Origin: Gammaproteobacteria bacterium | Lineage (GTDB): Bacteria; Pseudomonadota; Gammaproteobacteria; Steroidobacterales; GCA-2729495 | DNA: 45,390 nucleotides | Assembly: GCA_016874095.1 (NCBI GenBank) | Contig: VGVH01000020.1 | Coordinates: 1 to 45,390, forward strand | Direction: 5' to 3' | Shown here: piece after piece, positions 16,279 to 24,201 of the stretch | Layout: the number at the start of each line of letters is the position of its first letter | How positions within the stretch are numbered: the stretch's first letter is position 1 | Translations under genes and position numbers: made by a program | The notes under the pieces: generated by a model | Told to the model about the DNA's origin: nothing | What the model saw: only the letters and a program-made list of their open reading frames with translations | Database searches by the model: none

Positions 16279-16572
16279 CCCGATTGCCCGGCGGGTGGTA
16301 TCGAACCTCCTGTCTTTGACCCGCTGCCGCTCATCGCCTGAGGCGAGGACCAGCGGTTTTCGTGAACTGCGGCACGCGGGGCTTGCCAGAATCCAACGTC
16401 GCCTGCGGCCCACAGTCGCGATCAAGTCCCTGAAGGGCACGGCGCAACGGCGCGCAGCGCAGCACGCGTTTTTACATTCGACCTCGTCCCGGCGCCCGCG
16501 GGAGCGCGTCGCGCCGGCTGCGCGCACCCGCATCACGTTGACCGCAGCGCCCTTCTCCTAAGGTGTGCGCCG
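16279..16572. other. 294-nt gap without a recognisable gene
   Basis: No convincing coding frame or family match was seen on either strand between the DUF962 gene and the broken pseudopilin gene. It contains small inverted repeats, such as TCGCC-TGA-GGCGA near 16335. It may contain the former promoter of the pseudopilin gene. Confidence 0.5.
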
Positions 16573-17205
16573 ATGAAGGCCATCCCCAGACGGAGACTCC
16601 AGGCCATGCGAGGCAAGACACAGCGCGGCTTCACGCTCGGCGAGCTGATGGCGAGCCTGACGGTCGCCGACGTCACGCTCGCGCTGGCGGTGCCCAGTTT
16701 CGAGCAGATCACGCGAAACAACCGCCAGGTCACGTCGGCGAACTAGCTGATCGCGGCCATGCACCTCGCGCGCAGCGAGGCCATCACCCGCAACATGCAG
16801 GTGGTGCTCTGCTCCAGCAACGACGGCTCGACCTGCTCCGGCGACTGCGGCGACGGCTGGGTTCTTTTTCCCGATCGCGATCGGGATCGCTCCCGCGATG
16901 CCCCCGCTGAAGTGGTGCTGGGCAATGGCCGGGCGGCAACGGACCTGGACATTGCCAGCGGCGAGTTCGCCGACTTCATCGTATTCCGACCGAACGGCCG
17001 CGCCATGGCCGCTGAGATCGACGACAACGCCGAAGACCTCACCTACGTGATCACGCAGGTCGGCGGCGGCGACACCAGCTGCATCTTCAACGCCGTACCG
17101 CAGAACGTGCAGGCGGACCGCGACACCGATTGCGGCACCATGGGCATTACCAGCACCGGCGACCGCACCCACTCGGGCGACGGCGCCACGGGCGGCTGCT
17201 GGTAG
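16573..17205 (+). pseudogene. FimT/GspH-type type IV pseudopilin gene interrupted by an in-frame amber codon
   Basis: From ATG 16573 (or 16606) the frame gives a basic leader, the prepilin cleavage motif G/FTLGE with Glu at +5, and the hydrophobic helix. It reads on to RNNRQVTSAN and stops at TAG 16744-16746. The same frame continues after the stop with LIAAMHLARSEAITRNMQVV and a cysteine-containing C-terminal domain to 17205. In this family the stop position is normally Glu (ANELIA-type), so a single GAG to TAG change explains it. Everything else, about 210 codons, is preserved, suggesting recent inactivation or amber readthrough. No other pilus genes are nearby. Confidence 0.8.
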
Positions 17206-17277
17206 CCAGACCCAGACCGCGGGCAGTCCGAATTCGCTGGCGCAGGGGCAAGCAGTTTTTCATACTGCCGCCCTGAG

Positions 17278-17916
17278 ATGCTCGACCTGCCCGGACAACC
17301 AGTACTCGACAAGCAGTCCCTGATCGGCGGCTGCCTGCGCCTGCCGCTCGCGGTCGATGCTGCGCGGCTCGCAGCGGAGATCGACGCGCTCGATCCGGAT
17401 GTCTGGGGCAGCGGCGGCCGCGTCGGCGTGCAACGGCCGGCGGAGTCGCTGTTCCTGCGCGGCTACGCACCGGCCGAGGGCGAGAAGCCGATCGAGGATC
17501 GCCCGCCGCTCGCCGCCCTGCCCTACACGCGCGAGGTGCTCGCGCTGCCCGGCGCAGCACCGCAACGCTGCCTGCTCGCGCGCCTGCCTGCGCAGCGCAT
17601 CGTCGCCCTGCACATCGACGAACTGGCGCCCTATTTCCACCAGACCATCCGCATCCATGTGCCGGTCCGCACGCACGAGAACGCGTGGATGGTGTCGGCC
17701 GGCCGCTGCTACCGGATGCAGGCGGGCGAAGTCTGGGCGCTCAACAACTGCGCCGAGCACGGGGTCTGGAACGCCGACGCGAGCCGCTCACGCACGCACC
17801 TCATCTGCGACTTCCTGCCGAGTCCCCGCCTGCTCGAACTCCTGGCGCGCGGTGAGCGCGACCTGGGCCGCTACGCTCCCGAGATCGAGCGGCAGGTGCG
17901 GCCGCAACGCGCCTGA
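17278..17916 (+). CDS. Aspartyl/asparaginyl beta-hydroxylase family 2OG-Fe(II) oxygenase
   Basis: The 212-residue cytoplasmic enzyme has the AspH-type double-stranded beta-helix. The probable iron ligands are His112 and Asp114 in LHIDELAPYFHQTIRIHVPV, and His161 in WALNNCAEHGVWN. Arg172 in RSRTHLICDF would bind 2-oxoglutarate. The family hydroxylates the beta-carbon of Asp or Asn in peptides and proteins, although some members act on small molecules or lipids. It is followed without a gap by a sulfotransferase gene (TGA 17914-17916, ATG 17917). This mirrors the domain order of the fused protein at 18613-20394. No signal peptide is present. Confidence 0.86.
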   Translation: MLDLPGQPVLDKQSLIGGCLRLPLAVDAARLAAEIDALDPDVWGSGGRVGVQRPAESLFLRGYAPAEGEKPIEDRPPLAALPYTREVLALPGAAPQRCLLARLPAQRIVALHIDELAPYFHQTIRIHVPVRTHENAWMVSAGRCYRMQAGEVWALNNCAEHGVWNADASRSRTHLICDFLPSPRLLELLARGERDLGRYAPEIERQVRPQRA

Positions 17917-18612
17917 ATGATCGCCACCGACCGCTTCGTCTTCCTGCACCTGCACAAGTCCGGCGGCAGCTACGTCATCGACTGCCTGCAGCGCTTCCTC
18001 ACCGGCGTGCGGGAGATCGGCTACCACCTGCCGGCCAGCCTGATCCCGCCGGCACTGGCCGGGAAACCCGTGCTGGGCCTCGTGCGCAACCCCTGGAGCT
18101 ATTACGTCTCCTGGTACAGCTTCCAGCGCCAGCGGCCGCAGCCGAACCAGCTCTTCCAGGTGCTGAGCGACGGCGGCACGCTCGACTTCCGCGCGACGGT
18201 GAACAACATGCTGGATCTTGCCGAGGGCGGCGCGCTGCTCGACACGCTCGTCGCCCGCCTGCCCGCCAACTACGGCGGCCGCGGCCTGAACCTGCCGGGC
18301 CCGGTGCTCGCCACCATCCGCGGCAGCGGGCGCGGCTTCTACGGCTTCCTGTACGAGCATATGTACGGCGCCCTGCAGGCCAACTTGCATATCGACCGCA
18401 TGGAAGCGCTGCCCGGTTCGCTGCTCGATCTGTTCGCCGCCGTCGGCCAGCCGGTCGACGAGCCCCTGCGCGCCCACCTCGCGAGCGCGCCGCCGCGCAA
18501 TCCCTCCCAGCACGGGCAGTACACGAGCTACTACGACGAGGCGCTGCGCGAGCGCGTCGCGCGGATGGATGCCGCCGTGATCGCTCGACACGGCTACCGC
18601 TACGGCGACTGA
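17917..18612 (+). CDS. Sulfotransferase family protein
   Basis: The 231-residue cytoplasmic protein should transfer sulfate from PAPS to a hydroxyl group. The 5'-phosphosulfate-binding loop is LHLHKSGGSYV (10-20). The 3'-phosphate-binding segment is LVRNPWSYYVSWY (55-67), with the expected Arg and Ser. An acidic/His catalytic residue cannot be fixed by eye. The length suits the small 'sulfotransferase family 2' group. It directly abuts the AspH-type hydroxylase gene upstream, so the two are surely one transcript. Its TGA meets the stop of the fused hydroxylase-sulfotransferase gene tail to tail inside TGATCA (18610-18615). Confidence 0.85.
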   Translation: MIATDRFVFLHLHKSGGSYVIDCLQRFLTGVREIGYHLPASLIPPALAGKPVLGLVRNPWSYYVSWYSFQRQRPQPNQLFQVLSDGGTLDFRATVNNMLDLAEGGALLDTLVARLPANYGGRGLNLPGPVLATIRGSGRGFYGFLYEHMYGALQANLHIDRMEALPGSLLDLFAAVGQPVDEPLRAHLASAPPRNPSQHGQYTSYYDEALRERVARMDAAVIARHGYRYGD

Positions 18613-20394
18613 TCAGGCGAGCGCCCGGAGGCGCCGGCGCGTCGGCTCCAGCGCCGGCAGCAGCGGTGCGAGCGCGGCCTCGTGGCGGCGCCACTTGTCC
18701 GGCGCAGGGGGCGACTGCGTGTAGCGCGACAGCGGCAAGGGCAGCGCGAGTCGCGCGGCCAGGGCAGCATCGTCAGGCAGGCCAAGGAACGCCACGAGGC
18801 GCGCGACGGTCGCCGCCGGGTCGCGCACGAGATCGTGATAGGCGACGGCGGTCCAGTCCGAAGCCGGCAACTCCGCGAGATCGTCGCAGACGATGCGGTT
18901 GGTGCTGTCCCATTGCCAGGCGGCGATCGCTTCGGGTGACTGGCCGCGCTGCAACTGCCACTGCGGCGGCAGGAGCAGCGACCAGGGCCCGTCCCAGCCC
19001 GGCAGTTCCGGGTAGGTGACCCAGCCGCCATCGCGCCAGGCCTCAATGATGCTCGCGATGTTTTCCGCAGGTTCGCGCCAGAGGAACAGGAAGCGGGCGC
19101 GCGGAAAGACGCGACGGAAGAACGGGATGCGCAGCGCGTTCTTCGGCGTCTTCTCGAGCACGAGCAGCGGCTGGCGGCTGCCGAGCGGCTGGCCCAGCGC
19201 ATCGACCAGGCGCTCCGCGAGGCGCGTGCGGATCGCGGCGGCGATCTGCGGCGTGACCGCGGCCGCGCTCAGGCGGTTGGAGTCGATCCCCGGCGCACCG
19301 GGTCGCAACTCCGGCAGGCTCTCGACCAGCCAGTGGGCTTCACCGCCGGGCGTGGCCACGCCGCCGTGGGCTGCGAGCGTCTCGAAGAGCAGCGTGCTGC
19401 CCGAGCGCGGTGCCGCGACGATGAAGACCGGCGAGTCGAGCGGATCGCGTGTTGCCGGCTGCGACACCAGATGGCGCAGCACCCGCCCCTCCAGGACGCG
19501 GTGAGCCTCGACCCGGTTGGTGCGCATCACGAGCCCCGCAGCCAGCTCGCGCGAGCGGCTGCGCAGGGCGTCGATGATCCGCTCGTAGGCTGCGCCTGCC
19601 GATGCAGCCACGCCATGCAGGGCAACGAGCTGGCGCCAGTCCTGACAGAACTCCTCCAGCAGCTGGCGGTAGCGCGCGATGGCCTGTTCACCGCCTGCGC
19701 CTTCGTCGACAGCGATCAGTTCACGCGCGAGATCGCCGAGCAGCCACTCCGCCTCGGCCGGCGCCATGACCGGCGGCGGCACGTTGTCTTCGGTCAGCGG
19801 ACGCGCCTCGCGCGCGGGATCCCAGCGGTGCTCGCGCCAGGCGGAAGCCGGCAGGCCGGACTGCGCGACGAAACGCCAGAACGCCGAGCTGCCGGAAGTA
19901 TCCGCGACCAGGTGGATGCGCTCTTCCGCCCCGCCATTCTCGACATGGTGCGGGCGCCAGTTGTCGAAGACCCAGGCTTCGCCCGCCGCCATGTGCACTG
20001 TCTCGGCGCCGCAATGGAATTTTACCGCCGGGTTAGTCACGACCGGGATGTGGATGCGGGCCCGCGTGAACCAGTGGTAATTGATGTCGGCATGCAGGGG
20101 CACGGTCGCGCCCGCCGCGAGCCGCATCAGCCGCGAGCGGCTCCAGACCACGCCGAAGCTTTCCAGCACCTGGCGGATATAGGGCGAGGCCACCAGGTGC
20201 GGCGTGGCACTCATGCGCCCGGTGACGCCGTCGTTCTCGCCACCATCGACGCTGATCAGCCGCAGCGAGCTGTTGCCGGCGATCCCGTTCGGGTGCGCGG
20301 CCCAGGCGTCGGCCGGCAACGCGCCGACCTCGGCGCGCAGGCGCCCGACGTCGAAGCGCACGGGCAGCTGGTAGAACGGGCGCGGCAGTCGCAT
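18613..20394 (-). CDS. Fusion protein: Asp/Asn beta-hydroxylase domain + sulfotransferase domain
   Basis: The protein has 593 residues. Residues ~1-180 form an AspH-like oxygenase with iron ligands His101 and Asp103 (VPLHADINYHWFTRARIHIP) and His149 or His150 in WRPHHVENGG. R159 or the following IHLVAD strand would complete the 2OG site. A helical linker (~215-310) follows. Residues ~320-593 form a sulfotransferase, with PAPS loop VAAPRSGSTLLFETL (326-340) and 3'-phosphate segment FLFLWREPAENIASIIEAW. The C-terminal DKWRRHEAALAPLLPAL is typical of the family. One chain could therefore hydroxylate a residue and sulfate it. Its start is 3 nt after the TPR-hydroxylase stop, so the two are cotranscribed. 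No frameshift or internal stop is seen at the junction. Confidence 0.87.
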   Translation of the reverse strand: MRLPRPFYQLPVRFDVGRLRAEVGALPADAWAAHPNGIAGNSSLRLISVDGGENDGVTGRMSATPHLVASPYIRQVLESFGVVWSRSRLMRLAAGATVPLHADINYHWFTRARIHIPVVTNPAVKFHCGAETVHMAAGEAWVFDNWRPHHVENGGAEERIHLVADTSGSSAFWRFVAQSGLPASAWREHRWDPAREARPLTEDNVPPPVMAPAEAEWLLGDLARELIAVDEGAGGEQAIARYRQLLEEFCQDWRQLVALHGVAASAGAAYERIIDALRSRSRELAAGLVMRTNRVEAHRVLEGRVLRHLVSQPATRDPLDSPVFIVAAPRSGSTLLFETLAAHGGVATPGGEAHWLVESLPELRPGAPGIDSNRLSAAAVTPQIAAAIRTRLAERLVDALGQPLGSRQPLLVLEKTPKNALRIPFFRRVFPRARFLFLWREPAENIASIIEAWRDGGWVTYPELPGWDGPWSLLLPPQWQLQRGQSPEAIAAWQWDSTNRIVCDDLAELPASDWTAVAYHDLVRDPAATVARLVAFLGLPDDAALAARLALPLPLSRYTQSPPAPDKWRRHEAALAPLLPALEPTRRRLRALA

Positions 20395-20397
20395 GGC

Positions 20398-21675
20398 TCA
20401 GGCCTGCTCCATCTCGACGCGGAAATCGCCGATCGCGACGATCAGCTCGGCGACGGCGAGGCGCTCCGCCTCCGTGAGATACGGGTTCCACAAGTCGAAA
20501 ATGAGGACGACGCGCACGCGCTCGCTGCGGTTCCAGGCCTCGTGCTCGTAGGTGTCGTCGAACACGACGACGCGGCCTTCCTGCCAGACGTGCTCCTCGC
20601 CACCGACCCGCAGCGCACAGTCGGCCGGCACCACCAGCGGCAGGTGCCCGACCACCCGGGTATTAGTGACGCCCCGGTGCGGCAGCAGATGGGTGCCGGG
20701 CGTGAACACCGAGAACAGCACCTCCGGCCCGTGACGGGCCACCCGCGACAGTGGCAGCGCATCCAGCGCCGCCGCGCTGACCGGACTCGCGGCGCAGTTG
20801 TCGGCCCGCCGCTCGCCATGACGATACAGATAGTGGCCGGTCCAGGTCGGCGCGCCACGATAACCGCGCAGGTTCTCGGTCTCGAGCTCGTCGGAGCCGA
20901 ACACCCGCTCGCCAGAACCGCTGGTCCCCAGCAGCACCGCCAGTTCGCGGCGGATGGCGTCCGTTTGCGCCTCGAGCGCCTCCATCCAGGGGAAAAGTTC
21001 GCGCCCGAAATACGGCACCGCCGGCACGTCCGGCATGTAGAGGAAGCTCGGGCGCTGGCGCGGATCCGGGTATTCGATGGCCTCGTCCTGCAGGTACATC
21101 CGTAGCATGCGCGCGACCCGCCGCAGCTCGTCGGCGCCAAAGCGTTTCGCCAGCGGCTCGAGCAGCCTTGCGTACAGGGCGCGACTGCCCTCGCGCACGA
21201 CCTGCGCTGCGCGCGCGACCAGCGGGCGCAACGCCGGCGGCGTGGTCGCCAGGTCGAGCCACTTGCCGGCACGCTGCGTGTCCTGCAGCACGCGCGCGTA
21301 CTGCACCAGCGCCGCGTGATGCTCGCCCTGCGATTCCAGCAGCGCGCCGAGATGCAGCCGCGCCGCGGGCAGGTCGCTCCGCAGGCGTATCGCCCGCCGG
21401 TACGACTCCTGCGCCGTCCCGGCATCGCCGAGCTGCTCGGCGGCGCGGCCCAGATGGTGGTGACTTTGGCCGTGGTCCGGATGCGCATGCACGGCCCGCT
21501 CCAGCAGTTCCCGCGCGTGGTGCGGTTGGCCCATGCGCATGGCAGCCAATGCCACGATGTTCAGGGCCTGGACGTCGAACGGGTCCTCGGTCAGCACGCG
21601 GCGATAGGCCTGCTCGGCCTCCTCGATGCGCCCGGAGCGCAGCAGCCACTGCGCTTCCTCCGATGCCTTCACCAC
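20398..21675 (-). CDS. TPR-repeat aspartyl/asparaginyl beta-hydroxylase
   Basis: The protein has 425 residues. TPR repeats occupy ~1-135 (for example EEAEQAYRRVLTEDPFDVQAL and LGDAGTAQESYRRAIRLRSD). A helical connector follows, then an AspH oxygenase domain from ~205. The iron site reads LLPHRGVTNTRVVGHLPLVV (His333, with Gly at the usual Asp position) and VFDDTYEHEAWN (His378). This two-histidine arrangement and the TPR-oxygenase order parallel mammalian AspH, which modifies EGF-like domains. Arg388 in RVRVVLIFDLWNP should bind 2OG. The start codon is GTG at 21675. It leads a two-gene operon with the hydroxylase-sulfotransferase fusion and is divergent from the 2OG oxygenase at 21717. Confidence 0.87.
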   Translation of the reverse strand: MVKASEEAQWLLRSGRIEEAEQAYRRVLTEDPFDVQALNIVALAAMRMGQPHHARELLERAVHAHPDHGQSHHHLGRAAEQLGDAGTAQESYRRAIRLRSDLPAARLHLGALLESQGEHHAALVQYARVLQDTQRAGKWLDLATTPPALRPLVARAAQVVREGSRALYARLLEPLAKRFGADELRRVARMLRMYLQDEAIEYPDPRQRPSFLYMPDVPAVPYFGRELFPWMEALEAQTDAIRRELAVLLGTSGSGERVFGSDELETENLRGYRGAPTWTGHYLYRHGERRADNCAASPVSAAALDALPLSRVARHGPEVLFSVFTPGTHLLPHRGVTNTRVVGHLPLVVPADCALRVGGEEHVWQEGRVVVFDDTYEHEAWNRSERVRVVLIFDLWNPYLTEAERLAVAELIVAIGDFRVEMEQA

Positions 21676-21716
21676 GGTCTGTTTCCACCCGATAATCAGC
21701 GGCTTACTATATCAGC

Positions 21717-22277
21717 GTGGATCTGCGGCACTACATCCGGACCTACGATGCCGATCTCGAGCCAGCGCTCTGCCAGCGGATGATCGAGTCGTTCCAGGGC
21801 CTCGGTCGTTTCCATCAGCCGAACGGCCGCGTCGCCCGCGCCGGCCTGGAGGACTCGGCCTGGACGGAGGTGAACGTCACGCGATTCTCGGATGCGGCGC
21901 TACAGGGCTACTTTCGCCAGCGCGTCGACCGGGCGCTTGCCCGCTACAACGCCGACACCGGCGTGGGCCCGGTCCCGATCCCGAATTCGCCGCGCATCGC
22001 GGACCTGATCCTGAAGCGCTACCGCGCCGGTGCCGATGAGCGCTTCCAGCCGCATTTCGATGCCGTGCTGGAACACGCCGACCGTTACCTGGTGTTCCTC
22101 TGGTACCTGAACGATGTGCAGGACGGCGGCGAGACCGAGTTCGTGCAACTCGACACGAAGGTGGGCGCGCGCACCGGGCGACTCCTCATGTTCCCGCCCT
22201 ACTGGATGTACCAGCACGCGGGTCTCGCGCCGCGCTCGGGCGACAAGTACATCCTCTCGACCTACCTGCTGTTCTGA
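21717..22277 (+). CDS. 2OG-Fe(II) oxygenase, prolyl-4-hydroxylase-like
   Basis: The protein has 186 residues with a GTG start. The iron triad is His113-x-Asp115 (FQPHFDAV) and His167 (MYQHAGLAP). Lys177 in GDKYILSTYLLF is the likely 2-oxoglutarate-binding residue, as in prolyl 4-hydroxylases. LVFLWYLNDVQDGGETEF is the typical central strand pair. Length suits a minimal catalytic domain without accessory parts. The substrate is unknown; a peptide or protein side chain is plausible given its neighbours. It is divergent from the TPR-hydroxylase, with 41 nt between the starts, and converges with the TPR-sulfotransferase with 1 nt between the stops. Confidence 0.85.
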   Translation: MDLRHYIRTYDADLEPALCQRMIESFQGLGRFHQPNGRVARAGLEDSAWTEVNVTRFSDAALQGYFRQRVDRALARYNADTGVGPVPIPNSPRIADLILKRYRAGADERFQPHFDAVLEHADRYLVFLWYLNDVQDGGETEFVQLDTKVGARTGRLLMFPPYWMYQHAGLAPRSGDKYILSTYLLF

Positions 22278-22278
22278 C

Positions 22279-24117
22279 TCAGGCGTCGTAGCCCCAACGC
22301 CCGAGCTGGGATCCCAGCGCGGGCAGCGCCTCGGCGAACGCCGCCTCGTAGCGGCGCCAGCGGCCCACTGAACGGCCGTGCACGGGCTCGATGACCTGGC
22401 TGTAGCTCGGCGTGCTGATGTAGCCGCGCTCGCGCGCATGCCGCGCCGGCTCGAGCAGGGCGTCGTGCCACGGCACCTCCAGGAAGTCCGCGATGGCCCG
22501 CGCACCGCCCTCGAAGGCCGCGACGAGGGCCTCGTAGCGCACTTCGAGCACCGCGGGCTCGAGGATGGCCGCCTGCTCGAACCAGAAGTCGAAGGCGCGC
22601 GCGTAGCTGCGGGCGAGCGTCGGCAAGTCGCGGCAGATCAGCGCGAATTCCGGCGCGCGGAAATGCTGCTGGTAGCAGCTCAGCACCACGTCGCAGGGAT
22701 GGCGCACGGCGAGCAGTATCCTCGCATTCGGAAAGAGTCGCTGGATGGCCGGCAGCCGCAGCAGGTTGAGCGGATTCTTGTCGATGAGGCGCTGGCCCGG
22801 CGCAAGCGTCACCTTGCGCCGGGTGAGTTCCCAGTATCGTTCCCGCACCAGCGCGAGCTGCTCGCGCGACAGCGCTGCGAGACCCGAGGGATAGCGGACA
22901 GCGAAGTCCCCGATACGATCGATCGCCTGCTGCAGGTACGGCTGCTCGTCCATGGTGACGAGGCCGGGGTGCGCATCGAGCATCTGCTCGAGCAGCGTCG
23001 TGCCGGAGCGCGGAAACGCCACGATGAAGATCGGGCTGTCGGCGGCGGCCGGCGCATCGGTCTCGTCCCAGGCGGCGACGTCGCGCGGATCGCAGCCGTG
23101 GCGCGTGATGGCGAGCGGCGGCTCGCGCTGCTCGGCCACGCCCGGGTTGGTGCGCCGGACGTGCAGCATCTGCGCGGCATGCGCCTCGCGCAGCGCGGCC
23201 AGCGCCTCGTCATACCGGCCGGCCGCATCCAGGGCCTTGGCGAGCGGGAACAGATGCAGATGGCGACGATGCGGCTCGCGACAACCCGCCGCGAGCCGCG
23301 CGAATGACGCCACTGCCTCCGGCAGGCGGCCGTTGCGCTGTGCGAGCTGGGCCTCCAGCAATTCCAGATCTTCGCCGAGCGCAGCAGCCTCCGGGATCGA
23401 CCTGAGTCGCGCCAGAGCCGCTTCGGCCCCGGCGACGTCATTGCTGCGCTCGTGGAACTGGGCGATGCGCAGCAATGCCTGGGCACCGGGTTGCGGATCG
23501 GCCTCGGCCCTGGCGAGGGCAGCCCGGGCAGCCGCCTGTTCGCCGAGCGTCAGGTACAGGAGCGCGATCGACGCGCAGTGACCGGCATCGAGGCCCTCCA
23601 GCAGTTCCCAGCCATGGAGCGCCCGCACCGCCTCCTCCACCCTCATGGAGTCGTGGCAGCACTGCGCGTATTCGATGCGGACCGGGGCGTCGCGGGGCGC
23701 CGCCGCACTGGCGTCAGCCAGCACCTGCCGCGCTGAATCGTAGTCGCCCCGATCGATATGCAGCAGGCCGACGTTGTAGAAAAAGCTGCCCGAGCGCTCG
23801 CCCAGTGCCGCGGCGCGGGCATAGTCCGCCAGCGCCTCGTCGTACTGCCCGAGCTGGCGGCGGAAGGTGCCGAGGTTGATCCACCAGGCCGCCACATCGG
23901 GCTGCAGCCGCACCAGTTCTTCGAACGCCGCCACCGCCTCGCGTGGCCGTCCCTGCGCCGACAGCGCCAGCCCCAGCGTGGCACGGGCATCCAGGCGATC
24001 CGGCGACCGTGCCAGCATCGCGCGGCTCAGCCGCTCCGCCCCGGCCGCATCCCCCCGCTGCAGCTGCAGCAGCGCCTGGCGCGCGTCTTCCTGGTTTTCA
24101 GACCGGCTGTCAGCCAT
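22279..24117 (-). CDS. TPR-repeat sulfotransferase
   Basis: The protein has 612 residues. TPR repeats fill roughly 1-330 (units such as AAWWINLGTFRRQLGQYDEA and SFFYNVGLLHIDRGDYDSA). The sulfotransferase domain starts at ~360, with PAPS loop VAFPRSGTTLLEQMLDAHPG (366-385) and a following acidic MDEQPYL. RLIDKNPLN and the 3'-phosphate segment ILLAVRHPCDVVLSCYQQHF come next. The end reads SVGRWRRYEAAFAEALPALG. TPR-linked members of this family are thought to bind protein or peptide substrates and include relatives of tyrosylprotein sulfotransferases. It lies downstream of the TonB-dependent receptor gene on the same strand, separated by an intrinsic terminator. Confidence 0.9.
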   Translation of the reverse strand: MADSRSENQEDARQALLQLQRGDAAGAERLSRAMLARSPDRLDARATLGLALSAQGRPREAVAAFEELVRLQPDVAAWWINLGTFRRQLGQYDEALADYARAAALGERSGSFFYNVGLLHIDRGDYDSARQVLADASAAAPRDAPVRIEYAQCCHDSMRVEEAVRALHGWELLEGLDAGHCASIALLYLTLGEQAAARAALARAEADPQPGAQALLRIAQFHERSNDVAGAEAALARLRSIPEAAALGEDLELLEAQLAQRNGRLPEAVASFARLAAGCREPHRRHLHLFPLAKALDAAGRYDEALAALREAHAAQMLHVRRTNPGVAEQREPPLAITRHGCDPRDVAAWDETDAPAAADSPIFIVAFPRSGTTLLEQMLDAHPGLVTMDEQPYLQQAIDRIGDFAVRYPSGLAALSREQLALVRERYWELTRRKVTLAPGQRLIDKNPLNLLRLPAIQRLFPNARILLAVRHPCDVVLSCYQQHFRAPEFALICRDLPTLARSYARAFDFWFEQAAILEPAVLEVRYEALVAAFEGGARAIADFLEVPWHDALLEPARHARERGYISTPSYSQVIEPVHGRSVGRWRRYEAAFAEALPALGSQLGRWGYDA

Positions 24118-24139
24118 TTCCGGATCAGTGCAGGGGCCG

Positions 24140-24176
24140 CAAAAGAAAAGGCCGCGCGACTTGCGTCGCGCGGCCC
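24140..24176 (-). terminator. Intrinsic terminator of the TonB-dependent receptor gene
   Basis: An 11-bp perfect stem (24150-24160 with 24165-24175) with a 4-nt loop is followed, on the minus strand, by TTTTCTTTT (24142-24149). It lies 26 nt after the receptor stop and 23 nt before the start of the TPR-sulfotransferase. Readthrough could still feed the downstream gene at a lower level. Confidence 0.85.
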
Positions 24177-24201
24177 TTACTTTATCGAAGCGATCCCGGG
24201 A

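Noticed and set aside
16279-16320. Sequence GGTATCGAACC resembling a reverse-strand tRNA T-arm
   Set aside because: No acceptor stem, D-arm or anticodon arm could be folded around it, so a tRNA gene is not supported.
18610-18615. Stops of two convergent genes meet inside TGATCA
   Set aside because: Tail-to-tail stops at a palindromic hexamer occur easily by chance in compact genomes; no terminator function can be argued from it.
17278-24117. Cluster considered as a glycan-sulfation or capsule locus
   Set aside because: There are no glycosyltransferase, polymerase or export genes, and the TPR plus AspH domains point to peptide or protein substrates.
24150-24175. Perfect GC-rich inverted repeat considered as an operator
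   Set aside because: The adjacent U-tract on the minus strand and position after the receptor stop make an intrinsic terminator the better call.
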